Origin: Parasponia andersonii
Lineage: Eukaryota; Streptophyta; Magnoliopsida; Rosales; Cannabaceae
Length of the DNA: 64,000 bases
Assembly (NCBI GenBank): GCA_002914805.1
Contig: JXTB01000043.1
Coordinates: 235,679-299,678, forward strand
Direction: 5' to 3'
A program made the translations under genes and the position numbers. Every line of letters begins with the position of its first letter. The first letter of the stretch is position 1. The notes beneath the pieces are model-generated. The model saw nothing but the letters and a program-made list of their open reading frames with translations. It ran no database searches and was not told the origin of the DNA. Shown here piece by piece: positions 1 to 12,800 of this stretch.

Positions 1-1130
1 TGGTGAGAAGTACGTGTTAGATAAAGGATTTAAGTGTATCAAAAGATGAATGGAGTTAAAATTAACGGAAATACACACTGTTAGAGACTTGGAGTTAACC
101 CATTTAATCATTTAAATATTTTAAATGATATGTCATAATTTTAATAGTTGAACATAATTAGGATAGTATTTGTGGTAGAGGATCTTGATACCACATAAGC
201 TATGATTTTGCCACGTTATCTTATCATAGAGAAATGTGATTTGATATGGTAAAATCAGAACCCTTAAAATAGGGATGAGCAGATTTCCTTAACCAGCAAA
301 ACCACTGAAACCAAACCAATTTGCTAGGTGTACTATGGTTATTTTGCTAGGTTCAACTTTTTACTACCACTTCGGTGCGGTTTTAAATTCGGAAAAAATT
401 TCTATTTCTACGATTAAATTAACTGCATCGTACTACATTATATATATATATATACTAATTTTAAAAATACTTTTACACATAACTTTACATTTACATATAA
501 GTATATATATAAATTAGAAATTAATATCAAATATATTTAAATATCCTTCCAAATAATATTCGATAAGAAGAATATTGAAATATTTTTTTGGTAATAAAGA
601 TATTTAAGTATTTGAATTTTAGAAATTTGTATCGTAATTTATTTTAATTGACTTGTATCTTATAGGATTTTAGACGAGTATAAGTGCATGATTTTCTTAA
701 ATATTTAATATTTTTATAATAAGTAAACTTTTGGAATATTATTTCTTCGATTAGCTCAAATCTGTTAAGACTCGTATCTGTGGTCCAAATCGTATAAATT
801 GTACACACTAATGTAATTTCGTGTCGTTAATAGTTTTTTTTTTTTTTTATCTAATGTTAAAGATTTCATTCTACCATATTAAGAATTTTAGTTTAGTATT
901 GTCTAATCCACATCATACTCACCTATAATTTGAACACAATCCCCCTAAAATTATATTTATGTCACATTTTGGGAACAAAATAAAAGAAAAGAAGAGAAGC
1001 CTCCTAAATTATAAATTTATATTTATACCACATTTCCGGAAAAAGGACCAAAAAAAAAAAAAAAAAGGGGGAAGAAATATATCTCTACACCCGCCAGAAT
1101 CCAAACGGTGAAAATTTAGGCGCGCTAGAA
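1..1130. other. AT-rich intergenic region upstream of BRCA1
   Basis: No open frame here looks like a protein. Around 271-330 the wording (TAGGGATGAGCA followed by repeated AACC/AAACC words) resembles the end of a hAT-type MITE, but I could not find a matching second end. Homopolymer A and T runs occur near 833-849 and 1048-1067. The last 60 bases are GC-richer and probably belong to the BRCA1 promoter. Confidence 0.5.
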
Positions 1131-1131
1131 A

Positions 1132-1139
1132 ATTGGCGG
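1132..1139 (+). promoter_or_regulatory. E2F-like site upstream of BRCA1
   Basis: ATTGGCGG fits the plant E2F consensus WTTSSCSS and lies about 180 bp before the BRCA1 start codon, next to a GGCGCGC word at about 1119-1125. Plant DNA-repair and S-phase genes are commonly E2F targets. The motif and spacing are seen; its use is inferred. Confidence 0.45.
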
Positions 1140-1313
1140 GTTTAAATTCAAAAAAGAGAAAATATATATTATTAAAAAAAAAAAAAAAGGGAGTTCATGC
1201 GTCTTCGTTTTGGTGTCAATCTCAGAAGTCAGAATCTTCCATTTTTGCTCTACTACACAAGAATCGCTCTCTCACTCTCTCTATCTCTGATTATAACAAA
1301 CAGAAGAAAGAAA

Positions 1314-4300
1314 ATGATGGGGGATCCGAACCACCTCGAAAGAATGGGCAGGGAACTCAAATGCCCCATTTGGTATATTTACGCTTCTCTCTCTCCCTAA
1401 TTTCCAGATACCCTTTTAGATTTCCATTGCCTTTATCCAGATTTTTCTCTCTTTTTTTTTTTATTATTTATTTTACAATTTTGTAAATGGGTTTTTGGCA
1501 TTTGTCTTATGGGTTTAATGGGTTTTATTTTATATTATATTATTCTGGCAGCTTGAGCTTACTGAGTTCTGCTGTTTCGTTAAATTGCAACCACGTTTTC
1601 TGCAAGTAAGGCTCTTTTGTCCAGAACAAATTTTCATCGACTTTGTTTATGGGATTCAAAATGTAAAGAACGTTGATGCTATATATGATTGTTGTCTTTT
1701 TTTTTTTCTTTCTTTTCCAGTTCTTGTATCGTGAGATCGATGAAATCGGATTCCAATTGTCCTGTCTGTAAAGTTCCATATCGTCGTAGAGGTATGTGTT
1801 TGATGCTTTTTATAGCGAGGCAATTTACTCTCAATTAGCAGTTTTTATATTTGTGAAGCGAAACAAATGCCTTGTTTTAACACAACAATTTGATAGAATT
1901 AAAGAAGTTGGTGATTTAAAGTTTGCTTAGCCACAAAAAATGCATTAGAAAAAATGACCGAATGAGAAAATTTTAATCCTGTTTTGTTTTGTTTTTTTTT
2001 TTTTTTTTTTACAACAGAACATACATAGTACTAATGCTTTTACAACATACATAGTGCCAATGCTTTTACTCAGCATAAGGGTTTATGGGAAAACTAAAAC
2101 TCCATTGCAATATTAGTTTTAAGTAAATATTTGTAGTGTTTAGAAAATCAAATTTGAAAAGTTGTTTAAGATAAAGCTCAAATTTTTGATATCAAGGCAG
2201 TGTAAACTGGTCTGAGATACTGTGTTTTTTTGTGGTTGTTTTAGATTGGATTGACCTTGTTGATTGTTCTATTATTGTTTTTGGCACCTGCTGCCTTTTG
2301 CTGCAGAGGTTCGGCCTGTTCCTCACATGGATAACTTGGTTAGCATTTACAAAAGTATGGAGATTGCTTCGGGACTGAATATATTTATTACTCAGAATGC
2401 ACCCTCAACTAAATTATCAGGTATTTTCCCTCAAAAAATTAAACAAAAAAAACCTAAATTATCAGGTATTTAGCTTTACATGGGTTTGGCATGTAAGGAT
2501 GCATAAACATGGTGCATGAACTGCTTGGTTAGTAATGTTATGACGGAAAATTAAAAAGTATTTTGGCTTGGAATAGCACATCGATGCTTACAAGCATTTT
2601 AATTTCAATTTTACGAATTTTCCATCTCCACAACAATTTGGCTCTCTATTGTATTACAATCTTAACTTTGTCAAACTATGCATTCCGATCTAAGTTGTTA
2701 TTTTGTTCTGTTACTTTTAGTGAGATGACAGTCTTAAGAATTGCAAGTACCAATTTTGAACTTTTACTATCAATACATTTGTCATGGCATCTGTTTATTT
2801 TACAAGACTACAAGTGAAACATACTCGTATGCTTCATAACCAAGAGATGCTCTTTTGTGTTTGAAATGAAGTTTTTTAATTTTAAGTTATTTTCCCTCAT
2901 CTCATTCCATATTACAGATGGGAAACAGCAAGTGGAAGATCGCAACATTCTTGATGGACAAGATTCTGGCCAAATTTTTGTAGAGAAACAATTTACTTCG
3001 AGAGAACAAGGGTCAAGAGAAAAATGTAACTCCAACCTGGAAAGTTATGGTACTTCACACGTGAGACCTTCATTTCCAGCCAAGAAAAGGGTTCAGGTGC
3101 CACAATCTCAGTCTGAAGGTGAGTTAGGTGAAGCTCTCGATAAATTATCTGGAAAGAGCTCAGGAATTCTGAAGAAGAAACCTGTTATGGATGAAAAGGA
3201 AGGACCGGGTCTTTCACCTTTTTTTTGGTTGAGAGACGAAGAAAATGTAGAAAATGCAAGTCAAACCCAGCACACTGGTACGGATCCATTCATTAATATG
3301 CCACTTCCAGATGCTCCTGCTTTCAGTGATATCAAAGACTCAGACGATGAAAATTCTAGATTGGCACCAGAAGTGAGTACAAATTAGTTTGTTAGTGGCC
3401 ATTGCATTATATATGCGTATGTACATATTTTCTATTTGACTTGGGAGGTGATTGTTTTACCCATTATATGTAGAAAGAAATGTCAATTTTATCTCTACTC
3501 GGGATTGTGGAAAAACTGAAAATGGAAGTAATCTTTTCAATATTTAAAAGGATTTAAAAATAAGCTAGTTGAACTTTTTGTGATATAAGTTCCACTATGT
3601 AGGCTGGCTTTCTATTTGGTCATATTTTTTGAGTTGAATGATCTACTACGATCCATGAATATGAACTAACAATTTCTACCAAACCTTTAAAATATTGCCA
3701 CTAATTTTTTATTTTCATTTTTGCTGATATCATCTAGGGAGAAGAGCCTGGTAAATCATCCAATGTTGCAGATATGTTTGATAGTGAAATGTTTGAATGG
3801 ACACAAAGGGCTTGCTCCCCTGAACTTTGTACAAGTCCCTTTAAGAGTCAGGTATAACATTATATAAATTCCACATTTTCATCTCCTATCTAAATTGTCT
3901 ATTTCAATTTCCAGTTTTATTTAGTCATCAGCTTTTCTAAATCAACATGAAAATGCAGGTTGCTGATACTGAGGATTTTGGTGTAGTTAAAGAAGAAAAC
4001 ACGAAAGAAATCTCACAGGACAAGAAAAGAGGCAAAGTGCCAGCTAAAAAGCAAGATGATGGATGCACTACAGAGTTGTGTGACATCCCCACACCTGGAA
4101 ACAACTATGCTAAAAAGCAAGCGGGTTGTCAGAATTCTAAGAAGAGGGGTCGGAAGGCAAAAGAAACAGTTGGAGCCACGTGTCCTGGGAAAAAGGCTAA
4201 TCCGTCTCTTGGATTTAATGCAGATTCAAATGAGAAATCTCAGGACATGTTCAAGACTTCCAAAAGGAGTAAGAAAGTTCGTGCTGCATTTGTTGGAGCT

Positions 4301-7300
4301 GAAACTTTAGATGATGCTAGTAAAGACACAATTACTAAATTGCCTGCTTCCTTGGGGAAAAAGAAAAGATGCAAAGAAGATTTTACCTCAGAGAAGCCTG
4401 GAAATAGCTGTGACAAGATCGATGCCAGGAACCAGATACAGCAGCCAGTGTGCTCCAAACAGCAAAGGCTGGGTAGTATGCGAAAGGACTCTGATGTAGT
4501 ATCTAAGGGAAGAAACCATACAAATAAGGACACTACAGATAAGGACACTATATCTAAGTTATCTGCTTTATTAGTCCCTTTAGCCAATAGAGACAAAGCA
4601 TCTGATGCTATGGAAAAACCCAGCAAATTTTCCAGTAAAGTTAAGTCAAATGATCATGGATTAAGGCGAAAGAGAAAGAAAGTGTCCTGCATTGGAAACT
4701 CTAACAATGAAAAAGTTGATGGCATTCAAGCTGGTTATGCCGACGTTCATGCAAATGAAGCTCATACCACTGGAAATATTCAAAACAATATGGATGTTGG
4801 AAGTCTGCCTGATCCATCAACAGTGAAGGAACTTCCTTCTCTGACTAATGATGTGGTGTTGCAGAGATGTCAGAACATCCCTGTTAAAATCCAATGTGCC
4901 TTTTGTCTTTCTTCAGAAGAGTCTGAGGTACTTACTTTGTCTTGGTTTCTTTGTCATGTAACATCCACTTCCTCCTCATGTATACGCTGTAATGCCAAAA
5001 TTGATGTTTGTATCCACAAGGCTACATTTAAAGTTGCAATACCAAAATTACAGGCTTCAGGAGAGATGGTTCACTACTACAATGGTAGGCCAGTTGCTGC
5101 AGATTACAATGGGGGATCCAAGCTCATACATTCACACAGGAATTGCACTGAATGGTAAGAATTTCTGAGTGAGCAAAAAGATTTTCATAGCACAAGGGTG
5201 CATGTAACATGTTTTCTGCTTTCAGTGTGAAAATAAGTTTTCTTTCATTGACTTTTTTCTGTTACTACCAAAGAAGCTGCAAGAAAACTCGGCTGGTCAT
5301 GATGGTATAAGCCAACTGACATTATCTTTTGTAATTGGTGATGTATTAATTTTGAAATTGGTAATAGTATTCAAGTAATTAGGAAAAGTGAGCTCTTAAT
5401 AGTTGAGTGTTTCCAACTTTCTTTTGTGAAAATAAGTGCAGGGCACCCAATGTGTATTTCGAAGAGGATGTTGCTATCAATCTTGAAGCTGAATTAACTA
5501 GAAGTCGAAGAATTAAATGTAGTTGCTGTGGAACTAAAGGTGCTGCCCTTGGGTGTTATGAGAAGAGTTGTCGCAAGAGTTTTCATGTTACTTGTGCCAA
5601 GTTGATGCCTCAATGCCGATGGGATACAGTACGTGTTAGAAGCAAAATCTTTGCTTTTTGGGTTGTTTATGTTACGGTTTTTTCCCCCCTCGAAAAGAAT
5701 GCTATTCTAATCTTGGTTGTATTTCAGGATAAGTTTGTTATGTTGTGCCCCCTTCATCCCTCTTCCAAGTTTCCAAGTGAAAGTTCAGAATCTCAAGCAA
5801 GAAAGAGAACGTGCAATCCTAAAAGGTAAATAGATGCTGTCACTTTGTTCTAATGATTTAAATGTGCAGACAAGGAATTATACTTAAATAACCTTATTTA
5901 TTTCTATCTTTGATTTTCTTCCCTAGGTTATCATCTTTTCAACATAAAATAGCTGCTGTTAAGCATGATCTTGGTACCTCTCCAAATTGGAGTTCTAGTG
6001 GATTTTCTAAAAGATTAGTTCTGTGTTGTTCAGCTCTAACAGATTCTGAGAATGTAAGCCACTTGTTCTTCAGTTGTTCCATCTCAATATTTCATGTCCG
6101 TGTACCATCTGAGTTATCTTTTTTGGGTTATGACTGCAGGAAATAGTTTCCGAGTTTGAGAGAATATCCGGGATTACAGTTTCAAAGAAATGGGAATCAA
6201 ATGTCACTCACGTTATTGCATCAACAGATGAAAGTGGAGCATGTAGAAGAACCCTCAAAGTTTTGATGGGGATTTTGGATGGAAAGTGGATCCTAAGTAT
6301 GAATTGTAAGTACTAGATTTTATGTTAGAGCATTCCTATTTGTATTTGGACTGTCATAATTTGAGAATAATCTGTCAGATGTATTTGTTGCAGCTCATAA
6401 TCTTTTACTTCTTTCATTTGCCTGTGCCTCAATAGGGATCAAGGCGTGCATGGAAGCAATGAAGCTAGTTGATGAGCAATGTTTTGAAATAACTGTTGAC
6501 AGTCATGGAATCAGGGATGGTCCTCGACTTGGACGACTTAGGGTTCAGAACAAGGTTGGTTCGCCATTTTCTTCGGAATAATATTTATTTATCCCAGCTT
6601 ATTTATTTCTGAATTCTTTTAAAATGCCTACCAACTTCGTAATTTTTTGAACAATTGTATTGTTTTACATTACCATGAGGCTTCGTTCTGTTACCGTGAC
6701 TTTTCAAGTTTGTACTAGAACTCCCAATGGTTGTTTTCATTTCAGTTCCTTTGCTACTTAATTTTCTCCCCCAGAATTTTTTCCATATAACCCCCAAGTC
6801 AGCATTTTGCATTGTCCTATATATTCCCCATAAATGTAAGTATGATGTACGAGTTGTCCTTGTTATTATCGGATAATGAACTTTGACTTCCATTTGATGA
6901 AGAGGACGTATGAATTTGCATTAACAATTCCTGCTACTCGTATCACATGTTTCACATTTGATAACTGACTCGTATATACATGAACTCTTGCTTGCAGCAA
7001 CCAGAGCTATTTGATGGATTTAAGTTCTACTTTATGGGAGAATTTGAACCTGCATACAAAGGCTATCTACAAGACCTCATAGCTGCTGCTGGAGGAACTA
7101 TTCTGCAGAGGAAACCCGTTTCAGGACACCAGAAAGACTCACCCTTCGGTTCTGCTTTTGAAACCTTCATTATTTACAGCCTTGAGCTACCTAATCAATC
7201 TGATCCCATAAAAAGGGATGGGACAGTAAAGCGTAGGCGGTTTGGTGCGGAGGCTCTAGCAATTTCATCTGGAGCCAAAGTAGCAAGCAACTCATGGGTT

Positions 7301-7345
7301 TTGAACTCCATTGCTGCCTGCAAGTTGCAATGTCTTACTGAATAG
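1314..7345 (+). CDS. BRCA1: BRCA1 homolog, RING/EPHD/BRCT DNA-repair E3 ligase
   Basis: Fourteen coding exons with GT-AG borders: 1314-1372, 1552-1605, 1721-1791, 2307-2420, 2918-3372, 3738-3851, 3959-4927, 5054-5154, 5442-5628, 5728-5825, 5927-6053, 6140-6305, 6436-6554, 6998-7345. They total 2982 nt, a clean 993 codons plus stop. The N-terminus has a C3HC4 RING (CPIC, CNHVFCNSC, CPVC), then the plant BRCA1 stretch MDNLVSIYKSME. The middle is lysine-rich and charged, with LSPFFWLRDEE and DMFDSEMFEWTQR blocks that I recognise from Arabidopsis BRCA1. An extended PHD follows (CAFC to CPLH, including CSCCGTKGAALGC), then tandem BRCT repeats ending in WVLNSIAACK. Plant BARD1 shares this architecture, but those middle blocks favour BRCA1. 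It should act in the nucleus with BARD1 in ubiquitin ligation and homologous recombination. ATG 1317 is an equally possible start. Length is close to Arabidopsis BRCA1 (about 941 aa). No break is seen. Confidence 0.95.
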
Positions 7346-8548
7346 CATGCGTGTTATATTTACAGAAACCTTGTGCATGTCACTGGGCATCTTTCAAATC
7401 ATCTAGTATGTTAAACTTACATGAACCTTGTACATGTTTCTGTGCATCTTTTAAATAAACTATAATTTTTCTCGGTGATGTAGACATTTATATACATCTG
7501 ATGCAGCGGAAAGGAAGATGCATGACCAAATCCATGGCCAAAGGAAACCAAGAGGCGCACCTCTGCAATATTCTTCTCCAAATTACAATCTCCAGAAAAC
7601 TAATCCCCTCTGTTGCACAAAAGCAACATATATGGCCCTAACTATTAACAAATGCTGCGTTTCAATTATTAGAGCAGCTAAAGTGTAAAAGACAAGTTTG
7701 ACCAACAAATCATCTAAACAAACGACAAACCTAATAGCTAAAATGAAAACGACAAAAGGCAAAGAGCCATCAGATTAAAAGCTTGTTTAAACGACTCCTC
7801 CTCCTACGTCAACATCGTTCCTAGCTATGCATATAAGATACTTGGTGATATAGATCGTCTCTCTCTCAAATATGTTCTTATTACCCTATGTCTTATAGAT
7901 AACGTTCTGTTAACATATTGGCATGTATTGCCTATTTAGTTCAAATTATTTAAATTATGGCATTTCTGAAGGATCTTAGAGAGAAGTACAGTTGACCCTT
8001 CGGAGACATACTTTCTAAAACTACCCTAAGAAAGGTAAAATTACAGTAGTTGAATTTCTATAAGGCACTTGCGAGAGCATTATCCTTCCCACTTTTTCAT
8101 TAACAAACTCTTTTGCTTACAAAGAAAAAATGGATAAATGAGAAGCAAGTTGGAATTATACAACAGTGTGGACCAGGGGAGAAGAGGGGTCATTTCTAAA
8201 CCTGAAAAGGTCGACGTGCACTGCACATGAACAATAAATGAGCAAAAGATTTTATTATTCCCTTTTACTATTTGGACACATCACAATTCACAATCCATGA
8301 TTCGACTACTTTTCCTGAGAATTCCAAATACGCAGGGAAAAATTGAGTACCCTAAGATATACACAAAAAGAGACCAAAATGAGGTCAGACCAGGTATGCG
8401 TATTCTTGGACGACCCTTTTCTTCTTTCAAGGGATGACTAGCAATTTTCAGCTTCGTTTTAACCAATCACGTATTCACATGTCAATTCTGAAACACGTGA
8501 TGACTACGAAGATAATCATCATAATAGGTAGCATTTTCGTTTCCTCAT
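7346..8548. other. Convergent intergenic region
   Basis: This lies between the 3' ends of BRCA1 (+) and the coiled-coil gene (-) and presumably holds both 3' UTRs and terminators. The segment after 7346 repeats the wording ATGAACCTTGTACATG/ACCTTGTGCATGTC, a short imperfect direct repeat, near 7360-7440. I see no coding potential or transposon ends. Confidence 0.5.
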
Positions 8549-9708
8549 TCACTCATTGAGAGTAGCCTTATTGACTTTGGTCTCATTTTTTTTCTTAGGT
8601 GACGCACTTTTCTTCTCCCTATGCTTAGAAATCTTCAAATTGAAACACTCGAACATTCCCTCCAAAGCTTTAATCTCCTCATCAATATCCACTTCCTTCT
8701 CACCACTCCATTTACCAATCTTCTCCTTCAACGTCTGAATTCTCTCAATCCCATCTTGGACTTCAACTCCCATTTTCTCCATTTCCACCTCCATCTTCAC
8801 ACTCTCCTCCTGTGAATCCTTAAGCTTCCTCTTCAACGACCGATACCCGTCAAGCGATTTCAACAGTTGCTCCGAAAGAGCCCTGTTCCTCTCCTGTAGT
8901 GCAGCATTGCCCTGGCTGGTCTCCCCCACACCAGATGATGATCTCCTCTCCTTATGTTCAGCAGCACAGGCCTTGACTTTCCCCAACAACATGTCGTTCT
9001 GCGCTCTGAGATCACTTACGAGCTCCTCCAAACTCGCACATTCTTGAACTTTTCGAGAAAGTTCCGAAGCAATAATCTCCTTCTCCTTCCCTAAACTCCC
9101 ACACAGAATCTCGAGGCTCTTCCTCGCAGCCAAGCTCATGCTGAGTTGTCGTTTGAGCCTCTCTTTCTCGTCGTTTATTGGTAGCTCGTTTGACTTTTTA
9201 GTATTGTCCCTCGGAGCACTACTACTACTACCACCACCACCATTATTTGATCTAAGAAGATCCGTATTGCATCGTCGGAGCTCCGGTTTTCGACCCGAGC
9301 TCTGAGATTTCTGAATCCGGGTCTTGACATCCTCGATTATGCTCATCATTCCGGCAACCCTCTGGGATTTCCGGTCATCGACACCGTCTCTAGTCCCGGC
9401 CTCGTTGTGATCTTGGACTAGTTTTAAGAGGAGCTTAATGTTCGTAGCGATGCCTGAAACAGAAAAGAAAATGAATCAAAACTATGAAAAAAAAACTAGA
9501 CCCTTTAAAGGGTTATTAAGAATTCTGTAATTGTTTCTCGGGAAAGGGAGATGGGGCAGTTGGTATTTTTTTAGGAGCCAAACAAACAGAGAAGAAAAAA
9601 CAGAGGACGGTATGAATCACCTTCGAAGCTGTGATCTTCGGATCGTTCACCATGGATCTTTGGTGAAGGTGATAGCTCAGGAGATGAAAAAGCTCGAAGC
9701 CCACTCAT
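8549..9708 (-). CDS. Uncharacterised plant coiled-coil protein
   Basis: Two exons on the minus strand, 9621-9708 and 8549-9453, give 993 nt and 330 aa. The splice is CTTCGAAG|GTGATT to TTTCAG|GCATCG. The start at 9708 is the first Met after an in-frame TGA. The N-terminus (MSGLRAFSSPELSPSP) is Ser/Pro-rich. Exon 2 continues with a helical segment before MMSIIEDVKTRIQ, then a low-complexity Gly/Ser stretch. From about residue 120 to 310 there is heptad-like sequence rich in Leu, Glu, Lys and Arg, typical of a coiled coil, and the C-terminus is lysine-rich. There is no signal peptide, membrane segment or enzymatic motif. I do not recognise the family. A scaffold or cytoskeletal/nuclear coiled-coil role is plausible but only a guess. 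Codon use and clean splicing argue for a real gene. Confidence 0.8.
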
Positions 9709-9830
9709 ATTTTCCCGGAAAATGGATCTTCAGGAGATAAAAAAAGAAGCCAAAAAAGGCAAGCTTTATGGTGTCCAACAACGGAGGATCGAATGAAACA
9801 GAGTAAAGGGTATCTATGTTAAACGTACTA

Positions 9831-9860
9831 ATGATAATAATAATAATAATAACAATAATA
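9831..9860. repeat. (TAA)n microsatellite
   Basis: A run of TAA/AAT trinucleotides with one interruption lies about 125 bp upstream of the coiled-coil gene start, probably in its promoter or 5' UTR. It is likely length-polymorphic. Confidence 0.85.
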
Positions 9861-12800
9861 AAAATTGAGTTAGAGATCGAAAAAGGAGAGACTGCTTTCG
9901 CACTCTCTCTTTTTCTTTTTTCTCTCTAATTATTGGGAATTTTTGTTTGTTTGTTTCTTCTTCTTTGTAATAATAATAACTATAACCATTAAGATGGTGA
10001 TGGGTTTGCTTGGCCATTCGCAGTTTCTGGGATGGTTGGCTGGTTTTGGTTGGTTCTTGGTTGTGAATGATCCGCAATTATTGGTGATGGGTTTGACTTT
10101 TCCTTTGCCTGTTTTTGTGCTTTGACTTTCTTTCACCAAATTAACTTTAGATATCATATATAGCAAAGCTTTTTCTTCCTTTTGCGACTTTGTAACGTGC
10201 ATGCTCCAAATTGAATGGACAAATTTAGCTGATAAAAAATATCGTAACCTTGAATATGATTGATAAATTGATAAATGTGTCAAAAATATAAATCTAGAAT
10301 ACAACGTATTAATCCGTTTGATAAATGTGATATATATCATATTCTGTCTTATTTAATACAATTATTTAAAATTGATTTAATTACTCCAATTTTATAAAAT
10401 TCTGCATTAATTAATTCAATTTTACACATATAAATATATTTAGAATTAATCAATATCACATTTAAAATATTAAAATATTAATAACTATATTATATTAATA
10501 TCGTACTGACACGAAACGAAAACGACTCATTTATTTAAACGTGTTACATAAGTCATTTTTGAATTAAGTGGGTTGCTTCGAAATCTACCTGTTCATTTTT
10601 CGTGTTGCACATGTTAACCAGAAAGTGATATAAATATTAAATAGGTCATCGAAATTCGTTTACTTTTAGATGTTTTTGAGTTGTTTCATCATATTGTATA
10701 GAAAATTATCAGCCTTAGCTTAAGACATCCAACAATATGTTGGAATTAGTGGAAGAAGTTCATAAAAGTAGTTATTTTCATGTAAACATCTTCATATTAA
10801 TAAAATAAAGTATCATTCAGTTAATTACTTATGCATAATATTATTTAAATAAAGGTCCATTTAATTGTATAAATATGTATCTTTGTGATTGGTTATAAAA
10901 AAATGTATCTTTCTCATTACGATATAGATTCACAAACGATAGGTATAAGTTATTTACAATTAATTAATAGTAATTTGCGGCAATATAAATAAAGTTAGGT
11001 ATTTTATTTATGTTGAAGTAAACTTTTAGAAAAGTTTGATTTATCTTGATTAACTTAAGTCAGCTGGTATGATGGGACTTATATCAAATTGGATTATAAA
11101 TGAAATTCTATTGATAATATTAATAGAAAAGAATTTCATAAGCAATTGTTAACTTTACTCTTAATCTTGAGTTTTCTATAATTATATATTCTGAAATATG
11201 GCTTGACTTGAATTGTAATTGAGTGAGATCAATCGAGCTCAATACTTTACTATTTTATAAAATATATTTGTTAAATTATATAATTACAATTAATAATATA
11301 GAATTTAATAAAATAATATCTCCTCGCAGATTTTGGCACTTGATTATAAATCTTAGGTCTAAGTATATCAATACTGTTTTAATCAATAAGATGTTGACTA
11401 ATGATCATTAAAGAAATTAGTAAAAATCAAGAAACTTATTATTATATTTTTATGATATTATACAACTAGGTAATTAGCAAAAAATTATTATAACATATAA
11501 CGTTACTCCAAAGAGCAGTCATGAAGAGTTGGAGTATAATTTCAATTCTTTAGTGGAGTGGATATGAAATAAAATAGTTAATAAGTCTGTTTAATTATTT
11601 AGGATTCAATTGTGCATGTCCCATAAGATTCTTGGGCTAGTTTGTATCAATGGTCGCATCGTTATGGTATTCGACTAATTTGAGTTAAAATTAGAGAAAT
11701 AAAGTTGGACTATATAATAGGTTACATGCATGGCCCAATCACTAGGCTTGGGTGTGTAGCACATTGAGAGTGTGGCACTTGTCTCATTTTTGGTAACTTT
11801 TTGATAAACCGATAAGTGTGGACATAATTGTTTTCTTTCTTTGAAATATACCAGTTTCCAAAAAAACAATGATAAAGATTTCTACTATTGATTTGGTTCG
11901 ATGAAGTTAGAGTACATAATTAGATAGTCATTCTAATTATGTTTAATTAGATGTTAATAAATCAAAGAAAAATTGACAAAGTAATAAATGACTAGTTGTT
12001 GAACAAATAAAAAAATAGTGAATAATTAAATATTACAACAAGTGAAATTGGATAAAAACAGTTTTCTGGAAAAGAAAACTACCATCATTGGCCAAAATTA
12101 GTCAATGGGAAAGAGGCCACACACCTATAGTCACAATCATTGTGGTGTGTGGCCCTGCTAGAGTTGCATCTTTATATCTTGTTTCTTATTGTCTATATAT
12201 AGAAAACTCTACAAATCTATTTTACAAGTGACATTATAAGTGACAGAAATTCTATTAGTTTTTCTAGAAAGAAGGAATTCACAAAAGTAAGTGAATAATC
12301 TATTATTCTTAGATTTGTTTGTGAATTAAGCGCAATTGTTAACTTAATCTTTTTTTGTGTAGTGTATAAAGACTATACTCTTGTGTGATTATATACAAAG
12401 ATGGTCCAGAAAATCTACTGGTGGTCGAAGACAATCTCTTGTTCATTAATGTTCTACAAGTAATATGATTTCCACACATATACGTAATATGTTGTTAAGA
12501 GTTTTGTATGCTCCTGGTTGTTTTTCCATGTGTTATTTAATTTGAAATATTGTTGATAGATGTTCAATAAAAGAAATTTTTTAAAATACTACCAACTGCT
12601 ATTTTTTAGTCTTTTCAATACAATGATAATATGTATTTCTTTTTTCGTGATTGGTTCTTTCACTTTAGAGAGATGCATACTGGGATATTATGTCCTATAC
12701 TATTGTCAAATTTTAGCATTCAACCATAAATATATGTCTCGCATAACTCTATTTAGCATATTTTTGGCATGATTAGTTATGGCAAATTTAGTATCAGCAC

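Noticed and set aside
335-517. 60-aa open frame upstream of BRCA1
   Set aside because: Low-complexity Ile/Tyr-rich translation of AT-rich DNA, with no family resemblance and inside a likely MITE remnant.
1314-7345. Plant BARD1/ROW1 instead of BRCA1
   Set aside because: BARD1 shares RING, PHD and BRCT domains, but the MDNLVSIYKSME, SPFFWLRDEE and DMFDSEMFEWTQR blocks are those of plant BRCA1.
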